Source: Cyclina sinensis (taxonomy: Eukaryota > Mollusca > Bivalvia > Venerida > Veneridae). Taken from it: a stretch of DNA of 64,000 nucleotides. A model generated the notes under the pieces. It saw only the letters and a program-made list of their open reading frames with translations, was not told the DNA's origin and did no database searches. Made by a program: the position numbers and the translations under genes. Of this stretch, positions 33,893 through 47,688 are shown one piece after another. The stretch covers positions 44,733,241 to 44,797,240 of the forward strand of contig JAAONU010000016.1 of NCBI GenBank assembly GCA_012932295.1. Reading direction: 5' to 3'. Numbering within the stretch: position 1 is the stretch's first letter; each line of letters begins with the position of its first letter.

Positions 33893-36800
33893 AATTGTAA
33901 CTCTTCATAATATATGTTTATGTGTTTATAATGTTGTTCTAATCAATGCTCGACTTTGAATTTTCATATTTTTATGTTTAACTTTCGTAAATAACCTAAG
34001 AAAAACAATATATTGCGAAATACAAGAAAGAAACGCTGCAAAATGTTCGTAGGTCTTTAATCTTTTTTTCTGAGATTATTTTATTACCATTTGTTTTGCA
34101 TTCTGTCTGCACGGAAGTGAATTGTGCTAGTGAATTGATAATACATCAGCTGTAACAATCTGATGTCGTTTGTAACATAATTTATTGCTCATATATCTAA
34201 GCGGAAATACATATGGACAAGACAAGTAGGGAAGAAGTAGGAAAAAGAGCAGTTTGATTGAAATGTTTGTCAATGTTAAAGTTCAATATATTAAATCAAA
34301 TACTTTCCAGTGCTTCAGTATCTCTACCAAAATAAGTCTTCTCCTTCTCTAACAAAACACACATTAAACTAGATATTTACGTACTTGCCTGATTACAAAA
34401 CAGTTTACTGGAAAAAATGAAAACCTGAAATTTTAAATTCTGTATTTGTTGGTGTTAGTTACTACCTGAACGTAAACAAATACGTCATTTAGCACGCCAG
34501 GTTTCAGATGCTTAATTTCAATTCAGTAAACTTTTTGACTTGCTTCAATTCAACTAGCGACTATGTCTTAAAATCGCCTTCATATTGCGTTGATACGATC
34601 ATATATTGTCTCTTAGATGCTATCAGTGAAAGTAGCCTGTACGATTACATGGAGATAATGTTTCCATATTATCTTTTTCATGGGTAAATACTTATAATGA
34701 ACTTAATGCTTGGTGTTTTTTCTTGGACCTACATACCCTGACGGTTACTTTCAATGAAATTTCTGGAAATGGCCTATTCTGCACAATTCCATACAGTCCT
34801 TACGTTTACTTTTCTTCCTTACTTCGAGTATGAGGTTTCTTAGAACGTGACGTTATATCTTTTAATGCAGGTTGTATTCTGCATGTCCTGATACGAGAAA
34901 TTTTGCAGTACTGTGGCTCAAATATGTTAAGAATTGTAAGCTGTTCCAGTAGCTCTTATAACATTAGATGTTAAATCGTATTCATTTTTTTTGCAAATCA
35001 CATTTTAATGATACATCTTGTTGACATTGCTAGAATTACATACTAGAACTGTTGTACCTGTATGGACTGTTTCAAATGTTATGTTCATGCTATTGATCTA
35101 ATAATAATAAAAATAATAAACGGTAGCAAAGTATATGAATTTTGATTTTTTTCCTCATCTGTTTTATACAATGTTATCGACCTTAAATTTCTTAAGTACA
35201 GATCATTGCACAGATGCTGTAAGAATGGATTTTGTACCTATCCATTTACAATTCTGCAACCATTACTACTTCACTCATTTCCAATGTATAAATGTTAAGT
35301 AAGTCCTTCTGTATATTTTTTTAAGATATTGTTTAAAGGTTTTCTCCGTATATAGACAGCATTTTTTTTCTGGGGGGGGGGGGACGTACAGCACCATATT
35401 TACTTTTCGTAGCGATTGTATTAGCACTGTAGAAAAATAGAAACATTCTTAATGTACGTAAATTCTAACTTGTAGATAACACTTTCTACGTCACTGTAAA
35501 ACAGTAGAGATTCTGTCTTTCTTAGACCTAACTTTTATCTATGTATTCATACGATACCCTTGGCACAGTACTTATAATAACGTCAAAAGTCTTACTAGCC
35601 TGATATGTGACAAAAATGTTATCAAGATTTTAAGAGTAAAATACATCTCTTTTTTTATTAGTTGATTGGAATTTAAGTTTAAGGTAAATAGGTAAGTCCA
35701 TTTTAGAAATTTAGCAGGACTGGGGTTGATATGTGTATTCAATCAAAAGCCCTTAGAAAATATGTACAAAGAAACACCGTAGAGATTTATTTAGACATTT
35801 TATCATATATTTGTATGATTCATTAACTGCGATCTTAGCAATGCAATACCATATCAAACATGGTCATATTAAGACATGAGTAAATGAGCAGGGTAGATTA
35901 ACAAAACTTTCACCTTTTGAGAGTTCCAAGAGGCAATATCCTTTAGAAGGATATTACAGGACTCTAATGGACCTTCTTATAGCACACCGTGTAACAACCG
36001 GACATTGTTAACTTTGCATGTGAATTGTCTGTAAAGGTCAAAACATTTTAAATTTTTCATCTTCTGGCCCTCTTATTGCAAGATCGAATTTGTTTGAATA
36101 TTTGTGGTGTCGTAATATTTGTTCAGCATGTTTTAGCCATTTAAACTAAACACTAGTTAAGACAGGCTTCACTGTCTGAAATCCGTTAAAAGCAAGGTAC
36201 TACGGAATAACCTGCAGAGATACTAGATCGTTAATTTATTCACTTATATGTAATTTATTATGCTAGGGGGGTGTCCTCTCCATTAACTGTTTATAGTGAA
36301 AATAAAGTGTTTTTTACAAAATATTTAATACGGAGACGAAAAGAGAATGCTTACCGTGCAATAGTTCAAGATGCTGCGTATGTTCAGGGGACGTATTCAT
36401 ACAACATCTTATTTTTTTGTTAAATTTGAACAAAGTCAAAATTTTGCCTGTTGCATAAATGTGAGACTTTCTGACACTTTGCTATATTGTCCAAAAAAAA
36501 AAAATAAAAAAAAAATAGCATACTTATACATAATACAAATGTACCCTCTTCTCAACGTGGCATTGAGCACATTAAGTATCGTCATGGTTAAAATAAAATG
36601 AGACCATTTAAAACAGTTGAAAAATAGTAAAAACCAATGGCAGGTGATAGAAGCGATTAATAAGTTAGCTAATTATTTTAGATCTGCATAGCTGTGCGGC
36701 AGCTCTGCATGTTACTGAAGACTGAAACTTGATTCCACGCGATTTAATTCGAAAAAAGATATATTGTCCAATTAGATTGAAATTCTGAAGAAATAAGAGG

Positions 36801-39619
36801 AACGTTATTTCCTTTTCATTAGAAAGTTGTTTATAAAGTTATAGTTCATCTCCAGTGAATCGGTTGAAGAAAATATTCTAGAGATATTAATGTGGAAAAA
36901 GCGCTTAAGGGATTAGCATCTATTTCATTTGCTCATTTTTTTCGAGGGATTAAGGAAATAAAACAGTGCTGCTGTTTACAAATTCATTGCCATCTTAATT
37001 AATTTTGATTAAGAAATGGATGAATTATTTACACTATCGTTTTATTTACTTCAATTGCTGCACCTACTATTTTTTATTCATGTCATATATAATGTATATG
37101 CTCTACAAATAGCTATGCCTACGTGTCTAGTAAAACGTACATCTCACCTATTCTGTTTAAAAATCAAGGCAAAGCTTGTTGGTTATTGCTATTGCTTTAA
37201 GAACTACACTTAATTTAGTATTAATTTAATGACAGTTCTTGTTTATAACAGCACATGTATTCAGGGTATCACTTGTATAAAATATCCCATGTAAGATATG
37301 TCAAGTGCTGCCGTAGGCAACACATTGTTTTTAGTACATCCATGCGCTTCTATTTTAAAATGTTTGTCATGGTAAAACCGTTCAAGGAGAAGTATCGTCT
37401 ATGTAACTTAGGTTTGGATCGGGTGACCTTTTGTCGGAAAGTTTGTTATAATTTTTGTCCACATCAATTCAAGAACATTTATTAAAACAAAATGCATTTC
37501 TCAATATATTTTAAACACATGATAGAAATGTCACGGGGTAAATGTCATTTTATCTATTCTCGGAGAAAGCTATATTGGGAATCAAAACAATCAGTTCAGC
37601 TTTACGCACATGGAGTTTGTTTTGTGTTTAGAGAAAATGAGCCATATCAAAGTAAGAAAACCTTTAAATAATACTCTTATATGATTCAAGCCGATTAAGT
37701 TTTCTTTCAGTTTATACATAATGAGATCGAAAGATCTTTCTTAATAATGTCATGGCGTGTGCTTTCAAATTTTGTATCTGTTAACAAGAACGTTAATAAA
37801 ACTAATCCAAAGTGATTATAGAGTGTACAGGTAATGCGTAGTGAACACAGAGTGACAACTACTAGGGGTTTTCGGTAAATAATGCATTTGATAATGGTAC
37901 TTGAATATTGTAATTAGTTTTGGTAAATTGTTTGTTTGTAATTGTATTTTCCTTTAATCGAAGCACATTTTAGCCTCGTAATCAAATTCTGAAAAAAAAT
38001 CTTTCTTATTGTCAACAGCATATCCCAGGGCATTTCATGAGTTATGTCTCATTCCAGGTGCGTGGTTGTTTTATTTGGCTTCAATAAAAAGTATTGACCG
38101 ACCCCTAACATAGCATTATTTCTAGCAAACCTGCTGTTCATTTGCCAGTTATTTTGAATATGATGTAGATCTAATTAATACTCTACAAAACAATGACGTT
38201 GCACCAACATCGTCCGATGTTTGAATATGAGGTGTATAGGCAACAGCTCTATTAGCACATACAACGTAGTGTTATGTGTTATCGCACTTTTTTCGCAAAA
38301 TAACATTGTAGTTGCATTATGTTTATAATTACGTTTATATCCTTCTTTTAAAGTACTTTTATCCAGTGTTTATAAGATACTTTTCAACCAAGACGACATA
38401 CTATTATAAATTTGTTTATGCTCTTGTTCGTAAATTTACAAAACATGGGTCTCATTTGTTCTCACTGCATCTTAGTCTTTATTGGAAATTGATCGTATTA
38501 ACTCTCTCCTCATTAGAGATAATAAAATCTAAGCTGTTATTGTTTACCGCTTTCCACAACACTAAAAAACGAAGATTCGGCATGATCCAAAACGTACAAG
38601 GTTTGCTCAGTGAGAACGTTTGTACCTGTGCTTCAGAAAATTCAAATGATATACTAACGATATTCTTGGAATGTCTAGCCTACTGTGTTACAGTGTTAAT
38701 TATATTTTTATTTTCTATGGGCAATTTCGCGATTATGAAAATAATATTTCTAAGTCAGAGACAAATTATGTAGACTGAGATATCAAGAGTAAGCGAATTG
38801 TTTTATATAAGAGAAAATCCGTTTGAATGTTTATAGAATGTTTCATTGATAATTTACTCCTCTGAAGTTGAGTTCTAAGGTCGTTCAACCAAACTCTCTC
38901 TGACTGTCTGTCTCCTTTTTATTATTTCCCTTTTCTTTTCTTCATAAAAAGAGCATGTATTTTTTTTGATATCCTTAATTTTAAACCGCAGGTTCTTAGT
39001 TACAGAAAAAATGTTTAAAAAATCCTTAAAAACTGAAAGATGTTTGACATATTGCACTTAATTTTAGTCGCAGAATAACACCATCAGCTCGATACTAAAA
39101 CAAAATGAAGTGTTTACCCTTATGCCGTTGTATTGCTTGTCGTGGTTTAGAATGGAAAATATAAGTTATGGATATCAGACAACTGATTTGCTTGACATGA
39201 AGAATAAACAAAGTCATTTTCGTTTTCTTTTATTTCTACAGGTTTATAAACGTCAATCGTAATACTTAATACCCACAATGTTTGAAAAAAATCTACTCTT
39301 GGTAAAAAACAACAACAAAAAACACTAAATTATTTACATAATCAAATTGGCAAACCATACAAACACCTAAATATTTACAGCACTTCTTGTCCATTAAATC
39401 TTTTAAGAACATTACTTCTCCTCGTGTCACAAGAGATTTATTCAACTCTCGTTACTGAAATAAAGTCCCTGAATTTTCTAATTAAATTAAATCTTTTCTT
39501 TGCATTTCGTCCATCTTAAATGTTATTTTCATACAAATATGAAAGTTGCTTTCCTGTTATCCCTGTTTCGTTTTATGCAAACATTTTTGTATCTTAAATA
39601 TGAACTGTCACTGTAAGAT

Positions 39620-40295
39620 ACAATGCTCCCGAAGTAGAGCTTTGACTTTGGACTGAGAACCAGTCATTCAAGGGTCAAGGTCAAATAAATATAGGTCAGT
39701 TGGAAGGTCTTGTCTACAGGGGTGCTGTGTCCAAGTATTAAGTTAATCGACTTTCTAATAAGGGGATTATGACTAAAGTTAAAGGTTTTGGACAATTGGA
39801 TCTTCAAGGTAAAAGTCATTCAGGGGTCAAGGTCAAATAAATATAGGTCAGTGGAAAAGTCTTGTCCAAAAGGGCGTGTGTCCAATTATGAAGTAAATCC
39901 ACTTACTAATAAAGAAGTTATGGTCAATGTTAAAGTTTTGGGACAATTGAACCTTCAAGATGAAGGTCATTCAGGAGTTAAGGTCAAATAAATATGAGTC
40001 ATTTGGAAGGTCTTGTCCATAGGGATGTTGTATTCAAGTATAAAGTAAATCCACTTACTTATAAGGAAGTTATGGTCAATGTTAAAGTTTTTGACAATTG
40101 GATCTTCAAGGTAGAGGTCATTCAGGGGTCAAGGTCAAATAACTATAGGTCAGTGGGAAGGTCTTATCCAAAGGGATGTTGTATCCAAGTATGAAGTAAA
40201 TCCACTCACTAATAAGGAAGTTATGGCCAATGTTTAAGTTTTCGGACGGATGACGAACAGTTCAAAAACTAAATGCCTCCCTTCGGAGGCATAAA
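39620..40295 (-). mobile_element. Hairpin-ended tandem-core repeat, family B-type end (reverse)
   Basis: Four cores of about 150 bp with 'cattcaggggtcaaggtcaa' (39663, 39818, 39968, 40119), 'ataaatataggtcagt' and 'gtaaatccacttactaata'. The right end is a perfect small hairpin, tgcctcccttcggaggca, the mirror of the left end of the 8386 element although the cores differ. A degraded partner ('atgctcccgaag') sits near 39623. Open frames 39788-39991 and 39994-40194 are core read-throughs. Confidence 0.7.
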
Positions 40296-42942
40296 AAATC
40301 AAAACAAATATTTGGTAAACAAAAACACAGATATAGCACTGATGCAGACACATCTCAAATAAAACAAAAGTGACTAGTCACAGTCAGTTGACCGATGGCG
40401 AAGGCACTTTGATTAAACAATTACTTGCAATTTACATATCTTGCAGCTTTTTAGGAAATAAGAGGTGCTATTCTCAAGAAGATGTTTGTTTATCAAATTT
40501 TCTCTCGAACATCAGATAAAGAGTTATGCTTCTGAGTCACTTCATTCTATTGCAATGTTGGTTATTAGAAAATACTTTCTTCTATACTTTATATTTAAGT
40601 AAATGTAAAGCTTTTTTCAAGTTGCAGCGGTAAAGCTTGTTTATCATTAATCACTTAGTTTTTTCTTCTGAATAATTCACGAATAGACTGATTCCTACAT
40701 CACAAAACAAGTGCACAAAGTGTAGCTAGGTCTGTGGTCTCCTTTTACAGCTGGAAAATAAAAATGAAGCACTGATGTTTTCATACTTGATATTGTGCGT
40801 TAAAATATAAAAACGGAAAACTTATGACAAAATCGCTTTTGTTATTTACTTGTGCCAAGATAAATGTCAAAAGATACATATTTTGTTTGTCTATATACGA
40901 GTTTGAAATAATGAGCCCAAAGACCTTAATTAAGTAACAAACAATCAAAATTAAATTTCTTGACAGTATTAGAAACTTCTTTTGTAACAAGTTGAATTTG
41001 ATGCAACCCGTTTGGAGGCATTGGCCACTACGACTGTCGTACACAAGGTTGTTACCTTCCCTGCTATTTCTGTAAAAGTACACATCTCTTTTCGTTTAAA
41101 TCTCATCATGAACAAAGTAATTAGGCTAACTGATTACTAAAGTAATTAATCTTGTGGATTTTATCATATTGAATATTCCGATATTACTTGAAATTAGTAA
41201 ACGGTGAGTTTAGGTTTCGTCCAAGCAATATATGCCCTAAATTATTCAGGAAAGCAAACAATTGAACTTTATCTCTGTTTTCTTTCCTTGTAGAGTTTAG
41301 ATCAAGTCCACACCTGTTTCGATTACGCAAGCTCTGACAACTGAACCAATACGTCATTGCTAGTGTTCTTAGGTCTAGTGATTTTATATTTTCATACATA
41401 TGCATGTATGGTTTGAGTTCGAATTTCTTTCTTTAAAGGAGGAGACGAAACACTGATTATTACCAGCCTTTTAAATTTTCAAGTTCCTAGTGGTATTCAA
41501 AGCCGCATCTAACGACACCAAACCGCCTCGCAATGCTAAGTAAGTACACCTTAGACCAATCGGCCATCGCAACAACCCAAAATAAAAGTTGTACAAAAAA
41601 AAACGGGATATAATTGTCAACCTGACATATACAAATGACAGGCGTTAGCTGTATGACAACACTGACTGTATGTTAAGACTTATATTTACACAAGATGATG
41701 ATTTTAATATAATAATGCATAGCTGTTGCTTGTGAAAGGTGATTAAAGGTACTCTAAATTTTTTCATCTGTTTAACAGTATTATTATTATGCTATTATAT
41801 AACAGTGGAAACAGTACCTAAAAATAAATTTTTTGACAGTATAATCTGCCAAGTTCAGACAAAAAGAGCGAGCAATACCCTCATCAAAACCCAGACAGAG
41901 CGAACGTGTTAAAATACGTTTTGTAAAACATCGTTTTGAGATATTATGTATTGTATACGTGCAATTGATGTAAATGTGTTTTATTAGTTATTTTACCTAT
42001 CTATCGCACTTAAAAGATCTACCGATTACGCTTAAATTCCAGTTTTAATTTAAAGAAATCTTATTATAGAAATTTATACAATCTAAGTTTAATTTATGTG
42101 GTTAACTATGACGAAATGAAGTATCCAGATCAAGTTGGCTATCTATTTTTTAAAAGTCTTAACAATATATTTTCCATATGTCGGAGGAATGTATAAAAAT
42201 ATATGTCTACGTTAAAACTTGTTTTATATAAGTCTACATAAAAAGGAAAGTTCTTTCTCAACCATTTCCTCTTTGCCATCAAACAGAAGTCCAAAGAATT
42301 TTATTCCATTGGCTTTCCTTCAATTACAGTGACACACATAGTTACATCGTTAATATTTTATTCATATTATTTGTGCTATATAACACAACTAGATTTTCCT
42401 AAAACATTACTTATCTACTTTTTGGAATCTGCTCTATGTATGTTTAAAACCTGGAAATTCCCTAGTGCACGCAACTTTATTTTGTATTTCTGTAATCACA
42501 AAAGCTATTACGTAGAAAATCTTTCTTCTTTGTTTGAACATTCTTTCTACATATTTATCAAATGTTTGTTTTAATAAATGTGCCATTATTCAATTGGGAA
42601 ATCAATTTCTTGAAATACGGGAGAGAAGAAATTTCAGTTTTCTGTTTTTTACGTTTTGCTCGACTCAACTTGATTATTACAGTATAACAGTATGCCATTC
42701 AAATGTCAGTCATAAAGAATCTGAAAAATTATTGTAAAAAGATATTTTCTCCGCCTTTAAAAATTTAAAATAAGAAGGACAAAGCGTTTACCTGTAAGAT
42801 GTGAGAGTGATGGACACAGTTGTTAGTGAAATGGTTTAGTTGATTCGAAGCTAATGTTGTGTGAATCACATCTGCAGTTGTTACATATAACTCGGTTGAG
42901 GACAAAAATCTTATTTGATTTCAATTCTTCAAACAACAATAT

Positions 42943-43017
42943 GATATATTCTTGTGCCATCAAGAACAAGTAGTCTCTGGGTTTTGCTGCTGTGCAAGCA
43001 GCGATGTTTCCAGCATT
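42943..43017 (-). other. 75-nt conserved minus-strand frame, block V unit 1
   Basis: Reads NAGNIAACTAAKPRDYLFLM then AQEYI. It lies within a 66-codon open frame (42823-43023) and aligns without gaps to the frames at 49127-49201, 53880-53954, 60251-60325 and 63858-63932. It may be an old exon or simply well-conserved block DNA; no family was recognised. Confidence 0.35.
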
Positions 43018-45402
43018 TAACAAGCAAACACAAACAGCTGTAACATATTCAGAGATGAATCCTTAAAGTGAACATTATTTTTGAACTTAATTATAATAAA
43101 TTGGAACAAATACAAATGCACTTCTCAAATTAAGTAATTCAACTCTATCCTGAAATTAAAAATAACCCGAAAACAATCCTTGCCTTATTGTGATATTAAA
43201 TCTATGATCATAGTATGTGTAGGAAATTGTAGCCCACACCAACATTATAAGGGTTAAGTATTATCCGTATTTCTACATCTTAAAAACATATTACTTTTTT
43301 TAACCATTTATGAAAACTTTGCAATTCACTGGTCAAAAAGTGTCTGACGTTTCGATGCAAATAACTATCATACTCTTTTCTTGTAAGAGACTTTGAGTCT
43401 GTTCTAAACCATCTTGATCAAAGTATAATTATGTATAGCTCCTCTGCAAGTTTGACATGTTTTGTAGCCAGTATTGTCCTGTAAAAAAGACAGAGTGCTT
43501 TTAAAATATAATCTTCAAAGATACATTTATTTTCTGTCTATACTGGAAAATTTTGTTCGTACAAATAAAGAACTCTAACTTTATATACGTATTCTATTTT
43601 AACTAGGTTCCTTTGCTTTTAAATCATTGCGTTTGAGAAACGAGTGTAGTGACAAAACTGCCTCTGTATATCTCTAGGAATAAAACTGTATTTCTCTAGT
43701 GATGGACGCATGCACGAGCAAAAAAGTGACAATTTTATTTAACCTATTTAAATTTTTTCCTGCATTGAGCTGAGACATCTAGAGATAACAAATTGCAGTG
43801 TAGAATCATATTTTTTGCAGTTAAAACCGCGCGAGTTATTTTAGCACATGTTGTGTTGTTTTCACACGCATAAATATTGCATGTCTGCTCTGAAATTTGA
43901 AAAAAAAAAACTTGTTTTTACTTCAGGCGGGTATATGGGCGGGTATATGATCGTTTATCAGCGAACTATAAAACATTCATTTTTGCTGAATTAACTGACT
44001 ATTATAAGTGAAAAATTGGATGCTTAGTATATCATATGATCTAACGTTTGACAATTATAATTAAGCAGATATTGTATGTATGATTGATTAATCCTCAAAA
44101 TTTCATAAAATTCAAAGAAAAAACAAACACAAAAAACAGTATGTACATTTACCGAATAAAAAAACACAGTGAAGAAAAAGTTCTGTTTAATTGGGCCAAA
44201 ACATACTACACAAGCAGCATATATCAGCCATTGGGTTTTTTGATGAGTAACATAATATCTTAACTATTAGAAAATAAATGTAACAGTATTAGTTCAATAT
44301 TTTTATTTGACAGTGTTTAATTATCATTAACGCTTAGCCAATCATTAAATTTTAAAGCTTTTAATTGATACTACCTAGTTTTTGTTCTGAGATATAACGT
44401 TTGTCAAGTAATGAAATGACATTACCGATTGCTTTTTGTTTTTTTCTGTTCAACGTTCTTACATGCAATATGAACTACATATAATTAGTTTCATGAGAAT
44501 ATGTTTCACAGAATCTGTTTAATGTTGCATGCCATTCTGCAACTTACATGCATAATGTTTCAAATTTGTAGTTGGATGCTAAATATTAATGCTTTACTTA
44601 TGTTTTAAGGCTGAACACCGTTAAATATGTTTAGTATATATAACCGATATTATTTCCGTTTGGAGTGGATTGCAAATAATAAATTAACGGTTACCTTTTT
44701 CACACTGGGTGAGATGGGTTTAAAACATAATTTTTAATGAATTCAGATGCAATAAATAGTAGGCTTTTGGATTTTGACAGTTTATCTTATACTTGCCAGC
44801 ATTTGTGTCTTGTTGTATACTGTTTTGCATTTGTGTTGGACTTCTGAGAGATGGATTACCCCTTTATTGTGAAAGAGGAAACAATATCTAATGATAAAAG
44901 TGCGTGAGAAGAAAAATGCTCTGTGTTACTATACAGAGCGTGTTTTAAGGCTTAAATCGTTTCAGTTTGTTGCTGTTTGCATTGTCAGTGACGAAACAAT
45001 ATTAGTTTTGGCATTGATTTACGGTAATTTCAGGTTGTTTTTCTCATGAATTCAGAGACAGTATATATTTTTTCTTGAATCAAAAACTCTATCTCATTCA
45101 TTGCTATGTCAATGTAACATACTATAGCGTTTTGGAAGGATTGACCTTAAAGTTTTCATTGTGAAAGATGAAATAGATGCAATGGTATAAATAGAGAAAG
45201 AGATGACAAGACGAATAATCTTAATGTATGAATATACTATAATAATTCAAATTTAGGTTGAACACGCATTAATGTTTATTTTGAAAAAAAAACGACTATC
45301 AAACCAGATCCTTTGCACGCAGCCAAAATAGATAAATAAATAAATAAACTGCTACTGCAAACAATCTAATTTCTTCAAAAGCTGCCGTGAGTTGTATTTG
45401 AA

Positions 45403-45612
45403 TTGACATTAACGGCTCTTGTAAATGCAAATCAAACTGAAACCAAATTAGTGGAACTTTGCTTTCCGAAATCCACTGGAACAGGATTTAATATAACTCG
45501 ATCTGTATGTTTTGTACATATCGAAATCTTATTACGTATTCGAAGCTATCGAACCGACTGTCCTAGAATGAAATTATATGAGTGGGACACACACCTATGC
45601 ATAAGAAAATAG
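45403..45612 (+). other. Short open frame without ATG start, status unclear
   Basis: A 69-codon frame beginning at TTG, of fairly protein-like composition (for example RSYRTDCPRMKLYEWDTHLC), near the right edge of block V unit 1. No acceptor site, family or preserved counterpart in other units was recognised. Listed so that it can be tested, not as a gene. Confidence 0.12.
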
Positions 45613-46263
45613 CAGTCTTATAAGTATTTGTTAAGATTGTAATACGATTTGATTTAAAATTTTTTAAAGTAAATCACAAAATCAATGGATTTGTTGAAAT
45701 CACAAGTAGGCATTAAGCTTTAAACAATTGTCAAACCTTATTTAGAAAATGGTTTTCAAAAACACGTGAATGATCTTTATAAAAAGAACATGATGTGGAA
45801 TTTGAAGGTTTTGAAAAAGGGACTTTTTCAAAAAATGGACACATTACTTGATAACGAATAGACACTATAATTTTATATGTTTGTATTTTAAATTGCACGT
45901 TCTTAGTAACAGAAAAAATATCAAAGCTTAAAAACTAGAAGCATGGGGTCATATTTTAGATATTTTCAATGGGAGATCAATACTACGTTAACATAAAGTG
46001 CATGTCTTTACGGTGTCTTGTCGATGGCGTTGCGTGGCAAATATAAGCCTTGAACATTAGAAAACTAACGTGCTTCCACATGAGGTATAAACAAAATAAT
46101 GTAATGTCTCTACAAGTTGACAAACCTCATATATGTAGTCAATGTAGGAAAATATGGGGTAATAACACTAAATTATTCACATAATCTCACAAAGGCAAAC
46201 CACGCAAACACACCTAAATTGTTACAGCACTTTTCTTTCGTAACGTCTTCGTAGAAAATAACT

Positions 46264-47245
46264 TTAAATATTTACCTAAGCACAGCTTAATAGCAAAAAT
46301 ATGTTGTCATAAGTTTTGAGTTTCCTGACTGCATGGTTTTATTGTAGTTATATATTTCCATAATACAGACTGTATCTTTACCAAAGACATTTCTAATTAA
46401 ATACGCTACTGGATAATATTGGAGACGATAAACTATTTAAAAACAGACTTCCGCGCGAGTATGACCACTTAAGCACGATTCAATTGAATTTGATTTCAGT
46501 AAGGACTAATAAGAAATCTGTTCCCTAATTCAGTTTACTTCCTCAGACAAACAAATACACAACAAATGCAATTAAAGTATAACCATACTTCATCAGGGCT
46601 TCATTTTAGTATCCAGCTGTGAGTTGCAACCACAGACCTAACTGTACATTGTGCAATTTATTCTGTAATGTTGGGAATCAGTCTATTGTGTAGATATATT
46701 AGTAAACAAAATAACCTTTCACTGCAATTTGAAAAAAAGCATTGCATTCACTTAGACATAAGTCATCAGGTATGATAAACTTTACTTAAAATTAAAAAAA
46801 TATATTTTGCTTGTTATTTTTTTCATTCAGGATTATTCATGTATAGTAAGGACGAATTAAAAGAGAAAATTTGGTTAACATAATCTTTATGAGAACGCCA
46901 AATCTGATAACCTACAAAGCTGGATCGACGACTTTTGTAAATCACTGTCTAAGTTATGTCAGAAGCGCCTTCGTCAACGATGAATTGACGGACTGATTAA
47001 GTTACTGTAACAGTTGTTTTGTTTTTAGTTGTTTGTGCGTGTTTTGGTTTCTAAATACTTGTTTTGATTTCGTTCGAGATAAAAATATGTTTGACTCAAG
47101 AGAAAGAGGAAAGACAGCAATGCAATCATCATATTGTTTAACGAAAATACCGTTTAAGCTGGAGGAAATGCAAAGAAAATATTAAGAAATTCAGAAACGT
47201 TACTTCGATAACGAGATTTGAATAAATCTCTTGAGACATGGGGAA
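46264..47245. repeat. In-place inverted segment within block V unit 2
   Basis: 46264-46968 is the reverse complement of 50848-51556 at roughly 95% identity by eye. 46969-47245 is the reverse complement of sequence like 57200-57460 ('ataacgagatttgaataaat', 'tctcttgagacatgg'). The DNA before 46264 ('cgtagaaaataac') and after 47245 ('acattttttttctcacc') is in standard orientation and in the right order. Other units (31.2, 39.4, 50.8, 57.2 kb) show the standard orientation, so the inversion occurred in this unit. Confidence 0.8.
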
Positions 47246-47674
47246 AAAATACATTTTTTTTCTCACCAAAAAATAAACAAAATTTGAAATAATGAGCCAG
47301 TACACCTTAATTCAATTGCCAACTACTAACTTTAATTTGTGACAGTATTAGAAACTTTGTTAAGTGATACCTGTTTGAAGGCTTTTCTCAAAACAAATGT
47401 CATACAATGTTGTTTTCTTGCTGTTTCTTACAAGTAAATAAAGCTTTTCGTTTTAATTTCAACAAGGACAGAGAAATTAATCTTACTGAATAATATTTCT
47501 GGATGTTATATTTTCGAAAACCTCGATGTTATCTTGAATGTGGGTACGGTTAGTAAAGCTTTCGTCTAAGTGGTTATGTATCCTACAATATTCCTGAAAG
47601 CAATAAAGAAATGAACTTTTATTCCCGTACTCATTCACTGCGAAATTTAGCGCGAAATCTAAATTTTCTATCTA

Positions 47675-47688
47675 GACCCACGTGGGTC
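47675..47688. promoter_or_regulatory. Perfect 14-bp palindrome GACCCACGTGGGTC (E-box core)
   Basis: A perfect palindrome with a central CACGTG, the bHLH-binding word. It recurs at 52421-52434 and lies in the MITE remnant rather than beside a recognised gene, so regulatory meaning is speculative. Confidence 0.3.

Larger units (their letters stand above)
31900..38790. repeat. Block U, copy 2
   Basis: The shorter, diverged counterpart of 10800-22000, lacking four insertions present in copy 1 but carrying its own (the family E element 32170-33036 and the expanded 28-bp minisatellite). Open frames within it (36371-36601, 37016-37213, 37255-37485, 38312-38773) are AT-driven and not preserved in copy 1. 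The 153-codon frame at 38312, for example, faces a one-base indel where the DNA is otherwise most similar ('gctcttgttcgt'). A run of 12 G occurs at 35372-35383. Confidence 0.65.
38930..45770. repeat. Block V, unit 1
   Basis: First full unit of an array continuing to the window end. Collinear diverged similarities: 38990-39010 with 45900-45930 and 56770-56800 ('ttcttagt', 'acagaaaaaat'); 39410-39470 with 57205-57265; 41775-41910 with 47930-48050, 52670-52800 and 58880-59020; 42560-42730 with 59785-59950 ('gaaatcaatttcttgaaa'); 43370-43560 with 50470-50660 and 60600-60800. It holds the family B element at 39620-40295. No shared protein-coding gene was recognised, apart from the 75-nt minus frame described separately. 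Confidence 0.65.

Noticed and set aside
35372..35383. Run of 12 G considered as a G-quadruplex signal
   Set aside because: A single isolated homopolymer in AT-rich DNA, not four spaced G tracts, and possibly affected by sequencing error.
38312..38773. 153-codon plus-strand open frame, the second longest intact frame
   Set aside because: It is AT-driven, hydrophobic and aromatic-rich, with no family. The paralogous DNA at about 21580-21720 has an indel in the best-matching stretch, so the frame is not conserved.
39788..40194. Consecutive plus-strand frames with similar peptides
   Set aside because: Core read-through of the 39620-40295 element.
41410..41440. B-box-like 'gagttcgaatttc' considered as part of a tRNA gene
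   Set aside because: No matching A box or cloverleaf could be drawn around it.
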